From Desulfuromonas acetexigens (GTDB lineage: Bacteria > Desulfobacterota > Desulfuromonadia > Desulfuromonadales > Trichloromonadaceae), in assembly GCF_900111775.1 (NCBI RefSeq), contig NZ_FOJJ01000023.1:124001-188000 (forward strand): DNA of 64,000 bases, given 5' to 3'. The position numbers and the translations under genes are program-made. Each line of letters begins with the position of its first letter. The first letter of the stretch is position 1. The notes under the pieces are model-generated. The model was given only the letters and a program-made list of their open reading frames with translations, was not told the origin of the DNA and searched no databases. This document shows positions 1 through 7,688 of this stretch, one piece after another.

Positions 1-507
1 GAAAAATTCTATTTCACCCCCGGCGATCTCGGCTTCACCCCCATCGACACCTCCGTCGGCCGCCTCGGGGTACTCGTCTGCTGGGATCAGTGGTATCCGG
101 AAGCGGCGCGGCTGATGGCCATGGCCGGGGCTGAGATGCTCATCTACCCCACCGCCATCGGCTACGATCCCAACGACAGGGCCGATGAGCAGGCCCGTCA
201 GCGCGACGCCTGGATCACCATCCAGCGCGGGCACGCCGTCGCCAACGGCATCCCCGTCGTCAGCGTCAACCGCATCGGCTTCGAGGAAGATCCTTCCGGT
301 CAGACCGCCGGCGCCCGTTTCTGGGGAAGCAGCTTCGCCGCCGGTTGCCAGGGGGAACTGTTGGTCAGTGCCGGCCAAGATCAGGAAGAAGTGCTGCTGG
401 TAGAGATCGATCGGGCGCGTAGCGAAGCGGTGCGGCGCATCTGGCCCTACCTGCGGGATCGGCGCATCGACGCTTACGGTGACCTGTTGCGGCGCTATCG
501 GGATTAA
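1..507 (+). CDS. aguB: N-carbamoylputrescine amidase, C-terminal part
   Basis: The frame is open from the first base, so the N-terminus lies outside the window; 168 residues are visible. The protein belongs to the nitrilase superfamily, and the best subfamily match is N-carbamoylputrescine amidase, which releases putrescine, CO2 and ammonia in the agmatine route to polyamines. The nucleophile region is visible as LGVLVCWDQWYPEAAR, with the catalytic Cys in VCWDQW, followed by YPTAIGYDP and the family-typical HAVANGIPVVSVNRIG. The Glu and Lys of the Glu-Lys-Cys triad should lie upstream. The next gene starts 3 bases after the stop and is probably cotranscribed. Another nitrilase-branch amidase is possible but less likely given the WDQWYPEAAR block. 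Confidence 0.88.
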   Translation, partial: EKFYFTPGDLGFTPIDTSVGRLGVLVCWDQWYPEAARLMAMAGAEMLIYPTAIGYDPNDRADEQARQRDAWITIQRGHAVANGIPVVSVNRIGFEEDPSGQTAGARFWGSSFAAGCQGELLVSAGQDQEEVLLVEIDRARSEAVRRIWPYLRDRRIDAYGDLLRRYRD

Positions 508-510
508 ATC

Positions 511-1512
511 ATGACAAGATACGCATGTTTCATCGGCTGCCTGCTACTCGCCCTTTTCAGCACGCCGACGTCGGCAATGGCGAACCTTCCCGACTTCACG
601 ACCTGGCTCGACCAGGTTCGCGCCGAGGCCCTGGCCCGGGGGATCTCCCCGGCGACGGTCGCCTCCGGCCTGGATGGACTGACGCCGCTCGATTACGTCA
701 TCGAACAGGACCGCAAGCAGATGCCGCGCAGCGACGGTCAGAAACGCACCGGGATGTACAGCCGCTATCTGCAACGGGTGATGCCCCCGCAAAAGATTGA
801 ACGGGCCAAGGCCCGTTATCTGGAACGCCGCAACCTGTTGCGCCGTATCAACGCCCACTTCGGGGTGCCCGGCCATTATCTGGTGGCGTTGTGGGGGATC
901 GAAAGCCATTTCGGCGATCATCAGGGCAAGACCCCGGTTATCCAGGCCTTGGCCACCCTCGCTTACGACGGCCGGCGGGGGGAGTTTTTCCGGGGGGAAC
1001 TCTTCCGCGCCCTGGAGATCATCGATCAGGGGCATATCCAGCCGGAGAGCATGGTCGGTTCCTGGGCCGGAGCTATGGGGCAGGTGCAGTTCATGCCGTC
1101 GAGTTTCATGAATTTCGCCGTCGATTTCGACGGTGACGGGCGCAAGGACATCTGGAGCAACGAAGCCGATGCTCTGGCCTCAGCCGCCAACTACTTGAAT
1201 GCCAACGGCTGGCGTTCGGGACAGGGCTGGGGGGAAAAGGTAGTGCTACCCAAGGGTTTCAATACTCGTCTGGCTGGACTGAACACGCGCAAGACCCTCG
1301 CTCAATGGCGACGCCTCGGCGTTCGCCATATCGATGGGCCCGGTCATCTCCAGGCATCGCTGCTGCTCCCCGACGGCACCAACAGTCCGGCCTTTCTGGT
1401 TTACGACAATTTCCGTGTGCTCCTCCACTGGAACCGCTCCCAATCCTTCGCCCTGACCGTCGGTCATCTGGCCCACCGCCTTTACGCCTTGGAGCGGAAA
1501 ACCTTTCCCTGA
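511..1512 (+). CDS. Lytic murein transglycosylase, MltB-like (SLT_2)
   Basis: The 333-aa protein begins with a hydrophobic signal peptide (residues 1-24, ending near SAMA), so it is exported to the periplasm. It has no lipobox at the signal cleavage site, unlike E. coli MltB. The catalytic domain covers most of the rest. The putative acid Glu131 lies in LWGIESHFG, followed by GAMGQVQFMPSSF and the DFDGDGRKDIW loop typical of the MltB/SLT_2 family. These enzymes cut the MurNAc-GlcNAc bond of peptidoglycan and leave 1,6-anhydroMurNAc. It follows the amidase gene by 3 bases and precedes a clear terminator. Confidence 0.9.
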   Translation: MTRYACFIGCLLLALFSTPTSAMANLPDFTTWLDQVRAEALARGISPATVASGLDGLTPLDYVIEQDRKQMPRSDGQKRTGMYSRYLQRVMPPQKIERAKARYLERRNLLRRINAHFGVPGHYLVALWGIESHFGDHQGKTPVIQALATLAYDGRRGEFFRGELFRALEIIDQGHIQPESMVGSWAGAMGQVQFMPSSFMNFAVDFDGDGRKDIWSNEADALASAANYLNANGWRSGQGWGEKVVLPKGFNTRLAGLNTRKTLAQWRRLGVRHIDGPGHLQASLLLPDGTNSPAFLVYDNFRVLLHWNRSQSFALTVGHLAHRLYALERKTFP

Positions 1513-1589
1513 GCAAGGGAACGTAAAATTTTCTTTTCTTTAGAAAATGGTTAGTGTATTGATAGCCGTTGGCTAGGCCGCTCAGCCTG

Positions 1590-1622
1590 CCCCGTTCCGC
1601 CAACGGCGAGACGGGGTTTTTT
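1590..1622 (+). terminator. Rho-independent terminator after the transglycosylase gene
   Basis: The arms CCCCGT (1590-1595) and ACGGGG (1611-1616) are followed directly by six T (1617-1622). It lies 77 bases past the transglycosylase stop and before the next gene's ATG, so it argues against the longer upstream start (1569) of that next gene. Confidence 0.8.
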
Positions 1623-1667
1623 CGTGGGCCGGCGCAACTTCTCCCGTCGATCCGGAACATACCGACC

Positions 1668-3368
1668 ATGTCAGCCTATCTCGATAAATTCCGTTCCTTG
1701 TTCCTGAATCGCTACTTCCTTTTCGTTCTGGCGCTGATCCTGGCCACGGAAATCTGCCAGCGCTGCGGCGGCCTGCCTGCCCTTCGCCATGCCTGGCGCT
1801 TGGAAATCCCGCTGCTGCTCTATCTCTACTGGCTCGGCAACCGCATGCTGCGTCCCTCCCGCCGGCAACCCTGGCTGGCGGCGATTCCCGCCGTGCTGCT
1901 CTACGTCATCTTCGATCTCTACCACATGCAGTTCGGCCGTCTGCTGCGCATCACCGAAGTTGCGCAGATCCCGGAACTGATCCAGGTTCTCACGCCGGGC
2001 ATCCGCCTCGCGACCTTTCTGGCGGTGGGTATCCCGTTGACGCTCTTCCTCCGCGCCGTCGCTTGGCGTCGCTGGAAATCGACCCTGGCGGCGGCAATCC
2101 CCCTGTTTGCGATCTGTCTCTCCATCGCGCTCTATCCTAGCGGCATCATGGCCCTTTTCGCCAAAACCCAGACGGCCATGGTCTTCTATTCGGATACCAA
2201 GAGCGCCAAGGCCAACGGTCGAGTGGCGATGATGCTCTACAACGAGGCGAAGCGCCGCAGCTATCTGCAGGAAACCACCCACTACCAGGGGGATACGCCC
2301 TATCTGAAAAAATACGCCAAGCGCACCGAACAGATCCGCCATCAGCGGGATAAGCGCAACGTGCATCTGGTGGTGCTGGAAAGCTTTCTCGACCCATCCC
2401 TGCTCGGCGCCGCCCGATACTCCAAGGATCCGGCCCATCCGGCCTTTTCCGAACTGTTCGGCGGCAAAGGCAGCCTGAGCATTTCCCCGGTCTTTGGCGG
2501 CGGCACCGCCCAGGCCGAATTCGAGGTACTCTGCGGCGTTCCGGCGATGCGGGAACTGTCAGGGATCGAGTTCGACGTCTTTACCGGCTCCCCCACCCCC
2601 TGTCTCCCTTATCTGCTCGCGGAAGGCGGCTATCAGACCCTGGCCAGCAATGCCTACAAGCCCGATTTCTTCAACTCGACCAATGCCTATGCCGGCATGG
2701 GCTTCAATAGTATTTTCTACCCTCGGGAGTTCGCCCCGGGCTGGGACAGCTATTTCGGCACCGGCGAGGTCGGCGACGAAATTTACATGTTCGACGGCGA
2801 CCTGCTGGACAGCAATCTTGCTTTCATCGCCGAAAAGATCCGCGCCAGCAAGGGACGACCGCTCTTCAACTATATCATCGGCATGTACGGCCACCTGCCG
2901 CATATCCTCGACGATGCCAAGCGTCCCCGGGTTCTCCGGGTGGAAGGCGCACCCCAGCTCGGCCAACTGGAGCGCGCGGTCAACCAGTATTACTACCGCA
3001 CCGAGGCCATCGCCAGATTTGTTCAGGGCCTGCAGCGCATCGATCCGGAAAGTCTGGTGATTCTGGTCAGCGATCACCTCCCCAGCCTCGACCAGGGGCC
3101 CCTAACCTATCGGTCCCTGAACTATCTGGCCGGAGTGGAGGGGGATATCCACCTCAACCGCATCTACTTCATCGAAAACGGCAAGGTGACGCGTCACCGC
3201 ACCATCAATCACTACGACGTGCCGCGAATCGTCCTCGACTATGTGACGCGGGGGGAATACTGCCGGGATGGGGATGGGGATTGCGATTTTACCCCGGAAG
3301 AGAGCCCCGAGGAAAAGACGGTGTATCGGGAGGAGTACATGACGATCATGGCCAGAGCCATGCTCTGA
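1668..3368 (+). CDS. LTA-synthase-like membrane sulfatase/phosphoglycerol transferase family protein
   Basis: The protein has 566 aa from the ATG at 1668. The frame extends to a TTG at 1569, but that start lies upstream of the terminator at 1590-1622. Membrane segments occupy about the first 170 residues, and an extracytoplasmic alkaline-phosphatase-fold domain follows. Visible family features are HLVVLES at the metal site, VFGGGTAQAEFEVLCG with a candidate Thr nucleophile, and VILVSDHLPSL with metal-binding Asp-His. LTA synthase-type enzymes transfer phosphoglycerol or phosphoethanolamine to glycans or lipids; the acceptor cannot be told from sequence. The gene stands alone between two terminators. 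A second, more divergent family member is at 12921-15041. Confidence 0.82.
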   Translation: MSAYLDKFRSLFLNRYFLFVLALILATEICQRCGGLPALRHAWRLEIPLLLYLYWLGNRMLRPSRRQPWLAAIPAVLLYVIFDLYHMQFGRLLRITEVAQIPELIQVLTPGIRLATFLAVGIPLTLFLRAVAWRRWKSTLAAAIPLFAICLSIALYPSGIMALFAKTQTAMVFYSDTKSAKANGRVAMMLYNEAKRRSYLQETTHYQGDTPYLKKYAKRTEQIRHQRDKRNVHLVVLESFLDPSLLGAARYSKDPAHPAFSELFGGKGSLSISPVFGGGTAQAEFEVLCGVPAMRELSGIEFDVFTGSPTPCLPYLLAEGGYQTLASNAYKPDFFNSTNAYAGMGFNSIFYPREFAPGWDSYFGTGEVGDEIYMFDGDLLDSNLAFIAEKIRASKGRPLFNYIIGMYGHLPHILDDAKRPRVLRVEGAPQLGQLERAVNQYYYRTEAIARFVQGLQRIDPESLVILVSDHLPSLDQGPLTYRSLNYLAGVEGDIHLNRIYFIENGKVTRHRTINHYDVPRIVLDYVTRGEYCRDGDGDCDFTPEESPEEKTVYREEYMTIMARAML

Positions 3369-3380
3369 GTTGAAAAAACG

Positions 3381-3404
3381 ACGCCCGCCTTTTCAGGCGG
3401 GCGT
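3381..3404. terminator. Bidirectional terminator between convergent genes
   Basis: A perfect 10-bp stem (3381-3390 with 3395-3404) has a TTTC loop. A-rich sequence lies on its left and T-rich sequence on its right, so it can stop both the sulfatase gene (+) and the SseB-like gene (-). Confidence 0.85.
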
Positions 3405-3410
3405 TTTACA

Positions 3411-3842
3411 TCAGGCCGGGGCTGAAGAACTTTCCGCTTCACCCTCACAGTTTTCAACCACGCTGCGCAGCCAGCCGATTTCATCGGGGAGAAACTGCTT
3501 GGGATAGTCGCTGCCGACATTGAGCGCCCAATGCAGAGGCGGGTCCGATATGCGCGCCAGGGCGTAACCCGCCACCAGCACATAACTGACTTCGGCACCG
3601 GCCCAGGCATAGAGGCGATCCTCCCGATCAAACAGCATCAGGAAATCTTCCCCTTCTCCGTCGATAATCAACGGCACCGCATTCTCGGAATCGTCGGCAG
3701 TGATTTCCCCGGACTTGCCCTCTTCCGCCTGGGTTGGCACGTAGAAGTTGGAATTGAGAAAAAGATCGTAAAAACGTGTTTGTTTATCGTGATCTTCGGG
3801 TTCCTGCTGACAAAGGCTCAGGGCCAGATCGAGGTCGGTCAT
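3411..3842 (-). CDS. SseB-family N-terminal domain protein
   Basis: This is a 143-aa soluble acidic protein with no signal peptide or membrane segment. It resembles the SseB N-terminal domain: an early FYVPT motif (FYDLFLNSNFYVPTQ), then PLIIDGEGEDFLMLFDREDRLYAWAG, and near the end LNVGSDYPKQFLPDEI. The family is widespread, and its biochemical role is not established; the E. coli name refers to serine sensitivity. The gene ends 6 bases from the shared terminator. A small membrane protein gene lies 61 bases upstream on the same strand, and the two could be cotranscribed. Confidence 0.65.
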   Translation of the reverse strand: MTDLDLALSLCQQEPEDHDKQTRFYDLFLNSNFYVPTQAEEGKSGEITADDSENAVPLIIDGEGEDFLMLFDREDRLYAWAGAEVSYVLVAGYALARISDPPLHWALNVGSDYPKQFLPDEIGWLRSVVENCEGEAESSSAPA

Positions 3843-3903
3843 GGCAAAGGATTCCTTTCGTGGAAGGGGAAAATAAAAATCGTTCGTTGCCGACCGGCGA
3901 AGC

Positions 3904-4134
3904 TCAGTGTTGCGAACGGCGAATACCGCGCCAGATCCGGCAGTGTTTGATCAGTTTGATCAGACAGAGAACCCCGACCATCAGCACCAGGGCGTTGGAC
4001 AGGTTCAGAGTATACTGGGGACCGAAATAAAAAAAGCCGTGTTCATGCAGCAAGACCAAGGACCCAAGTACCCCGCCGGTCATGGTGATGATGCGCACAA
4101 TAGTAATCTGTTTGATTGTCAGCCCTTCGGACAT
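3904..4134 (-). CDS. Small two-helix membrane protein
   Basis: The 76-aa protein is not recognised. The ATG at 4134 was chosen because GGAGG lies six bases upstream of it; an in-frame extension to 4170 has no comparable site. Two hydrophobic stretches are visible, about residues 14-32 (IITMTGGVLGSLVLL) and 44-60 (SNALVLMVGVLCLI), with a basic C-terminus (KHCRIWRGIRRS). This pattern suggests a small inner-membrane protein with both ends in the cytoplasm. It lies upstream of the SseB-like gene. No function is proposed. Confidence 0.6.
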   Translation of the reverse strand: MSEGLTIKQITIVRIITMTGGVLGSLVLLHEHGFFYFGPQYTLNLSNALVLMVGVLCLIKLIKHCRIWRGIRRSQH

Positions 4135-4230
4135 GAATCCTCCGCGTTTAGAAAGGCGGTCAGAATACACGTTTCCCCGGAAAAAGGGAAACGGAACCGC
4201 CGCTGTCCGCTGCAGCGCCGTTGCCGGACG

Positions 4231-4261
4231 AAAAAAAGGGTTGACGATTTCTCGTCAACCC
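4231..4261 (-). terminator. Terminator downstream of tRNA-Leu
   Basis: A perfect 10-bp stem (4238-4247 with 4252-4261) has a four-base loop. It is followed, on the minus strand, by seven T (read as A at 4231-4237). It lies 12 bases beyond the tRNA 3' end. Confidence 0.85.
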
Positions 4262-4272
4262 CTGTTTTTTCT

Positions 4273-4359
4273 TGGTGCCGAAGGGGAGACTCGAACTCCC
4301 ACGCGCCTACGCGCACTAGACCCTGAACCTAGCGTGTCTACCAATTCCACCACTTCGGC
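4273..4359 (-). tRNA. tRNA-Leu (anticodon CAG)
   Basis: This is an 87-base class II tRNA with an encoded 3' CCA (complement of 4273-4275). The acceptor stem GCCGAAG pairs with CTTCGGC. The D-arm is GGTGGAATTGGTAGAC, the anticodon stem-loop CTAGG-TTCAGGG-TCTAG gives CAG, the long variable arm is the GTGCGCGTAGGCGCG region, and the T-loop is GTTCGAGTC. It decodes CUG, the main Leu codon in the surrounding genes. Confidence 0.97.
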
Positions 4360-4373
4360 GTGAAGCGAGGGTG

Positions 4374-4402
4374 TTTATAACAAAAGGATTTTGGCATTGC
4401 AA
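4374..4402 (-). promoter_or_regulatory. Predicted sigma-70 promoter for tRNA-Leu
   Basis: Read on the minus strand, a TTGCAA -35 (4397-4402) is followed after 17 bases by TATAAA as -10 (4374-4379). This places the transcript start just before the tRNA 5' end at 4359. Confidence 0.65.
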
Positions 4403-4413
4403 CAAAAATAACT

Positions 4414-6087
4414 TTATTCCGATCTTTTTCCGGCATCCCTCTCCAGGCGGCGAGGCGCCACCATCAGGGTCCGTTCCGGCTCGGCCAGAACCAGCCCGGG
4501 TCGGGCGCCCTTGGGCTTGCGCACTTTTTTCCCCGAGGTCAGCATCACTTCAACCTTGAGGTCGTGCCGCCCCCGCGAATACCCCGCCGCCAGGGACGCA
4601 GCAAAAACGATATCTTCTTCCGGGATCTCACGCCGCCCGTCACGCTTGAGCAGCAGGTGACAACCAGGCAGACGATGAGCGTGAAACCAGAGGTCGTTGG
4701 TAGCGGTCAGGGACTTGCTGACCCGGTCGTTGGCGCGGTTATTTAGACCCCAGAAGATGGTCAAGCCCGAGGGGCTAAGAGTTTGCCGGATGCCTGCATC
4801 GACACCGGAAGACGCCGGACGCTTAGCAGCGGGGCGTGCCCCCTTGAGCAACCCGGCGGCGACCAACTCTTCCCGCACCGGATCGAGTTCGGCGGGGCTA
4901 TCCGCCTCCTCCAGCGCCAACGCCACCCCCTCCAGCCAGTCCAGTTCCTCCAGGGTCTCGGTCCGTCGGCGCTCGGCGTGTTCCAGCCCTCGTTTCCCCT
5001 TGCGGTGACGCTTGAAGCGGAGCTCGGCGTTTTCCTTCGGCGTCAGCCCCGGGTCGAGGGGAATGGTCACCTGGGTCGGCGGCTCGGCATACCAGTCGTC
5101 CACGGAGAGTTCCGTCATCCCTCGACGCAACCGGGCGAGATTGCCGAGCAGCAGTTCGCCCCACTGCTGCTCGCGTTGATAATCGCCCATGCGGGCCGTT
5201 TCCGCTTCGATCTGTTCCAGGCGCCGACGCAGCCGTGCCCTGGACTTGCCCAGCAGGCGTTCCAACTCGCCGCGACCGCCGCCAAAAACGGCGTCCTGCG
5301 CCCCATCGCAGTAATAGGCCTCGGCCGCTTCGGATACCGTGGCAAAGCGCCGCGCCGATTCCAGTTCCAGATAAGCCGGAAGCAACGGCGTGAGCCAGGA
5401 ACGTCCCCGCCAACCGACAATACAGGGGGAGAATTTCTCAGCGAGCCAAAGTGCTCGAAAATCCTCCAGAACCGTCCGCAGATCGCCGCCGCAGGCGACG
5501 GCCGCATCGAGATCGGCCGCCAAAAGCGGAGTCATGGGCGTCACCGCCTGATTCAGCCAGTCGACCAAAGGCTGCTCAGTCGGCGGTTGCGGAAGGTCTG
5601 CGACCAGATCCAGCCGCTCAAGGGCCGGCGGTGGAACGTAGACCGTAGTGGGCAAAGCCGGCCGCCCAGTCTCCGCCTGCCGCTTCAGGCTGTCGACAAT
5701 CCGCCCTTCGCCGTCGAGAAGCAGAAGATTGGCCTGCGGGCCGTAGAGCTCGGCGACCAGGGTCCAACGACTCTCCCCTGCCCCGCTGAAGACCAGGCGC
5801 ACGATACGTTCACCGGGAACCCGGGCGATGGTCAGCAGGCGCCGCAGCCGCGATCGCAGCAATTGACAAAAGCGCGGTGGTGTCTGCGGATTGGGCGCGG
5901 TCTCGGCGGTCAGATGGAGGCGCGCCGCGCGGGCCGAGGCGGAAATCAGCAGCCGCAGATTCTCCCGCCCATTCCACAGGCGCAGGACCAGATCGTCGGC
6001 GCCGGGCTGATGAATTTTACCAACGGCCGCGCCGGTCAACAGGGGTTTAAGTTCGCGGACGATCGCGTCGAGAGTGAGAATATCCAT
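4414..6087 (-). CDS. rqcH: NFACT/RqcH-family ribosome quality control protein
   Basis: The 557-aa protein (start MDILTLDAIVREL) has NFACT-N features (GKIHQPGADDLVLRLW, PPRFCQLLRSRL), a central arginine-rich helical region (about residues 250-400) and a C-terminal NFACT-R/DUF814 domain (DLWFHAHRLPGCHLLLK ... PKGARPGLV). Family members bind the peptidyl-tRNA-obstructed 50S subunit; B. subtilis RqcH recruits tRNA-Ala to add C-terminal alanine tails for degradation. The Asp-Arg pair needed in B. subtilis RqcH (in LDRI) aligns with Glu93-Arg94 here (PGERIVRLVF), which may alter activity. The frame extends to a TTG at 6123, but family alignment supports 6087. It is divergent from the metY gene. Confidence 0.85.
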   Translation of the reverse strand: MDILTLDAIVRELKPLLTGAAVGKIHQPGADDLVLRLWNGRENLRLLISASARAARLHLTAETAPNPQTPPRFCQLLRSRLRRLLTIARVPGERIVRLVFSGAGESRWTLVAELYGPQANLLLLDGEGRIVDSLKRQAETGRPALPTTVYVPPPALERLDLVADLPQPPTEQPLVDWLNQAVTPMTPLLAADLDAAVACGGDLRTVLEDFRALWLAEKFSPCIVGWRGRSWLTPLLPAYLELESARRFATVSEAAEAYYCDGAQDAVFGGGRGELERLLGKSRARLRRRLEQIEAETARMGDYQREQQWGELLLGNLARLRRGMTELSVDDWYAEPPTQVTIPLDPGLTPKENAELRFKRHRKGKRGLEHAERRRTETLEELDWLEGVALALEEADSPAELDPVREELVAAGLLKGARPAAKRPASSGVDAGIRQTLSPSGLTIFWGLNNRANDRVSKSLTATNDLWFHAHRLPGCHLLLKRDGRREIPEEDIVFAASLAAGYSRGRHDLKVEVMLTSGKKVRKPKGARPGLVLAEPERTLMVAPRRLERDAGKRSE

Positions 6088-6178
6088 GACGGCCAGCATA
6101 AGGGAGGAAAGGACGAAGAGCAAGACTCCATCGACCGTGTCGAACTCAGGGATTTGCCCTTTTCATTCAAGCCATTTC

Positions 6179-6187
6179 TGCTATGAT
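6179..6187 (+). promoter_or_regulatory. Predicted extended -10 promoter for the first metY-like gene
   Basis: The sequence TGCTATGAT (6179-6187) fits an extended -10 element with hexamer TATGAT. No good -35 is present at 17 bases, as is common for extended -10 promoters. The gene start, preceded by GAGGAGG, is 32 bases downstream. Confidence 0.45.
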
Positions 6188-6219
6188 GCCGCTTTCCAAT
6201 CCGTATCGAGGAGGCCTGC

Positions 6220-7497
6220 ATGAGCAAATCCTGGAAAATCGAAACCCAGGCGGTCCAGGGAACCTATGCGCCGAAAGCGACCGAAGCGCGCATTCCAACG
6301 ATCTGCCAGAGCACCACCTTCAAATACGACAGCGCCGAGCACGTCGCCAAACTCTTCGACCTCGACCTGCCCGACCCCTTTTACACTCGCCTCGGCAATC
6401 CCACCACTGACGCCTTCGAAGGCAAGATTGCTCTGATGGAAGGGGGCGTCGGGGCCCTGGCCACCTCCTCGGGTCAGGCCGCCACGGCCCTGTCAATCAT
6501 GAATATCTGCCGGGCCGGGCAGCATATCGTCACCGCCGGCACTCTCTACGGCGGTACCTACTCGCTCTTCGCCAACACCCTGCCAAAACTCGGCATCGAA
6601 GTGAGCTTCGTCAATCCCGACTCCTCGGCGGAGGAGATCAAAAAACATTTTCGCCCGGAAACCAAGGCCCTGTTCGCCGAAACCATCGGCAATCCCGGTC
6701 TGAATGTTCTTGATTTTGAAAAGTTTTCCGCCGTCGCCCGGGCGACGGGGGTACCGCTGCTCATTGACAACACCTTTCCGACACCGTACCTCTGCCGGCC
6801 GTTGGATCACGGTGCCGATATCGTCATCCACTCGGCGACCAAATACATCGATGGCCATGCCAGCAGCCTCGGCGGGGTCATCGTCGACGGCGGCAAATTC
6901 GACTGGACCTCGGGCAAATTTCCGGAACTGACCGAACCGGACAGCTCCTACCACGGCCTGCGCTACGTGGAGAAATTCGGCCCGTCCGCCTACATCGTCA
7001 AGGCCCGAGCCCAATACATGCGCGATCTCGGCGTCACCCCTTCACCTTTCAACTCCTTTCTCTTCCATCAGGGGCTGACCACCTTGCCCCTGCGCATGGA
7101 ACGTCACAGCGCCAACGCCCTGGCCCTCGCCCATTTCCTGCAAGGGCACCCGAAGGTTTCCTGGGTCAACTATCCGGGGCTGGAGAGTCACCCGAGCTAT
7201 CCCCTGGCGCAAAGATATATGCCGAAAGGGGCGAGCGGGGTGCTGACCTTCGGCATCAAAGGGGCGCGCGAGGCGGGCATCCGTTTCATGGAAGCGACCA
7301 GAATCATCGCCCTGGTGGTGCATGTGGGGGATGCCCGCAGCTGCGTGCTGCATCCGGCCAGCACCACCCACCGGCAACTCTCCGAGGCCCAGCAGATCGC
7401 CTCGGGGGTCACGCCCGACCTGATCCGCCTCTCCGTCGGCATCGAGCATATCGACGACCTCATCGCCGATGTTGAACAGGCGCTGAACGCCGGCTGA
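6220..7497 (+). CDS. O-acetylhomoserine sulfhydrylase-type PLP enzyme (paralogue 1)
   Basis: This 425-aa member of the Cys/Met metabolism PLP family has the GALATSSGQAAT cofactor-phosphate region and FYTRLGNPTTD. The PLP Lys208 lies in IHSATKYIDGHAS, and the C-terminal HPASTTHRQLS ... LIRLSVGIEHIDDL is typical. The length and the ATKYIDGH context fit O-acetylhomoserine aminocarboxypropyltransferase (MetY), which makes homocysteine from sulfide and O-acetylhomoserine in the cytoplasm. Related lyases such as methionine gamma-lyase cannot be excluded. A strong RBS (GAGGAGG) precedes the ATG. A second paralogue follows after its own terminator and promoter, so the two are probably separately regulated. 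Confidence 0.85.
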   Translation: MSKSWKIETQAVQGTYAPKATEARIPTICQSTTFKYDSAEHVAKLFDLDLPDPFYTRLGNPTTDAFEGKIALMEGGVGALATSSGQAATALSIMNICRAGQHIVTAGTLYGGTYSLFANTLPKLGIEVSFVNPDSSAEEIKKHFRPETKALFAETIGNPGLNVLDFEKFSAVARATGVPLLIDNTFPTPYLCRPLDHGADIVIHSATKYIDGHASSLGGVIVDGGKFDWTSGKFPELTEPDSSYHGLRYVEKFGPSAYIVKARAQYMRDLGVTPSPFNSFLFHQGLTTLPLRMERHSANALALAHFLQGHPKVSWVNYPGLESHPSYPLAQRYMPKGASGVLTFGIKGAREAGIRFMEATRIIALVVHVGDARSCVLHPASTTHRQLSEAQQIASGVTPDLIRLSVGIEHIDDLIADVEQALNAG

Positions 7498-7521
7498 TTC
7501 CTATAAACATCTCCATTCCCC

Positions 7522-7550
7522 AGGCGGGCTCGCAGGAGTCCGCCTTTTTA
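7522..7550 (+). terminator. Rho-independent terminator after the first metY-like gene
   Basis: AGGCGG (7522-7527) pairs with CCGCCT (7540-7545), with an inner CTC/GAG extension, and is followed by a T-rich tract. Confidence 0.75.
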
Positions 7551-7589
7551 TTTACGACCAATGACGAGACTTTTTTTGGCGATATATTC

Positions 7590-7618
7590 TTGACATAAAA
7601 ACTTCGCGTTGATAGAAG
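7590..7618 (+). promoter_or_regulatory. Predicted sigma-70 promoter for the second metY-like gene
   Basis: A perfect TTGACA (7590-7595) is followed after 17 bases by TAGAAG (7613-7618), a weak -10. The surroundings are AT-rich. The 5' leader would be about 65 bases; no SAM riboswitch architecture was recognised in it. Confidence 0.5.
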
Positions 7619-7688
7619 ATAAAAATAGCAAGTTGACCTTAAAGCTCAACGATGCCTTTCGCCTTTCTACGCCACGAAGGAGACCATC

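Noticed and set aside
1569-1667. A longer start (TTG at 1569) for the LTA-synthase-like gene
   Set aside because: A strong terminator (1590-1622) lies inside that extension, and the membrane protein begins naturally at ATG 1668.
4783-6186. Long plus-strand frame opposite the rqcH gene, and similar long frames opposite many genes
   Set aside because: These frames mirror high-GC genes, lack an RBS and domain features, and fall wholly within well-supported genes.
6100-7688. A SAM riboswitch upstream of the metY-like genes
   Set aside because: The leaders are short and lack the aptamer's conserved GA-rich and kink-turn parts.
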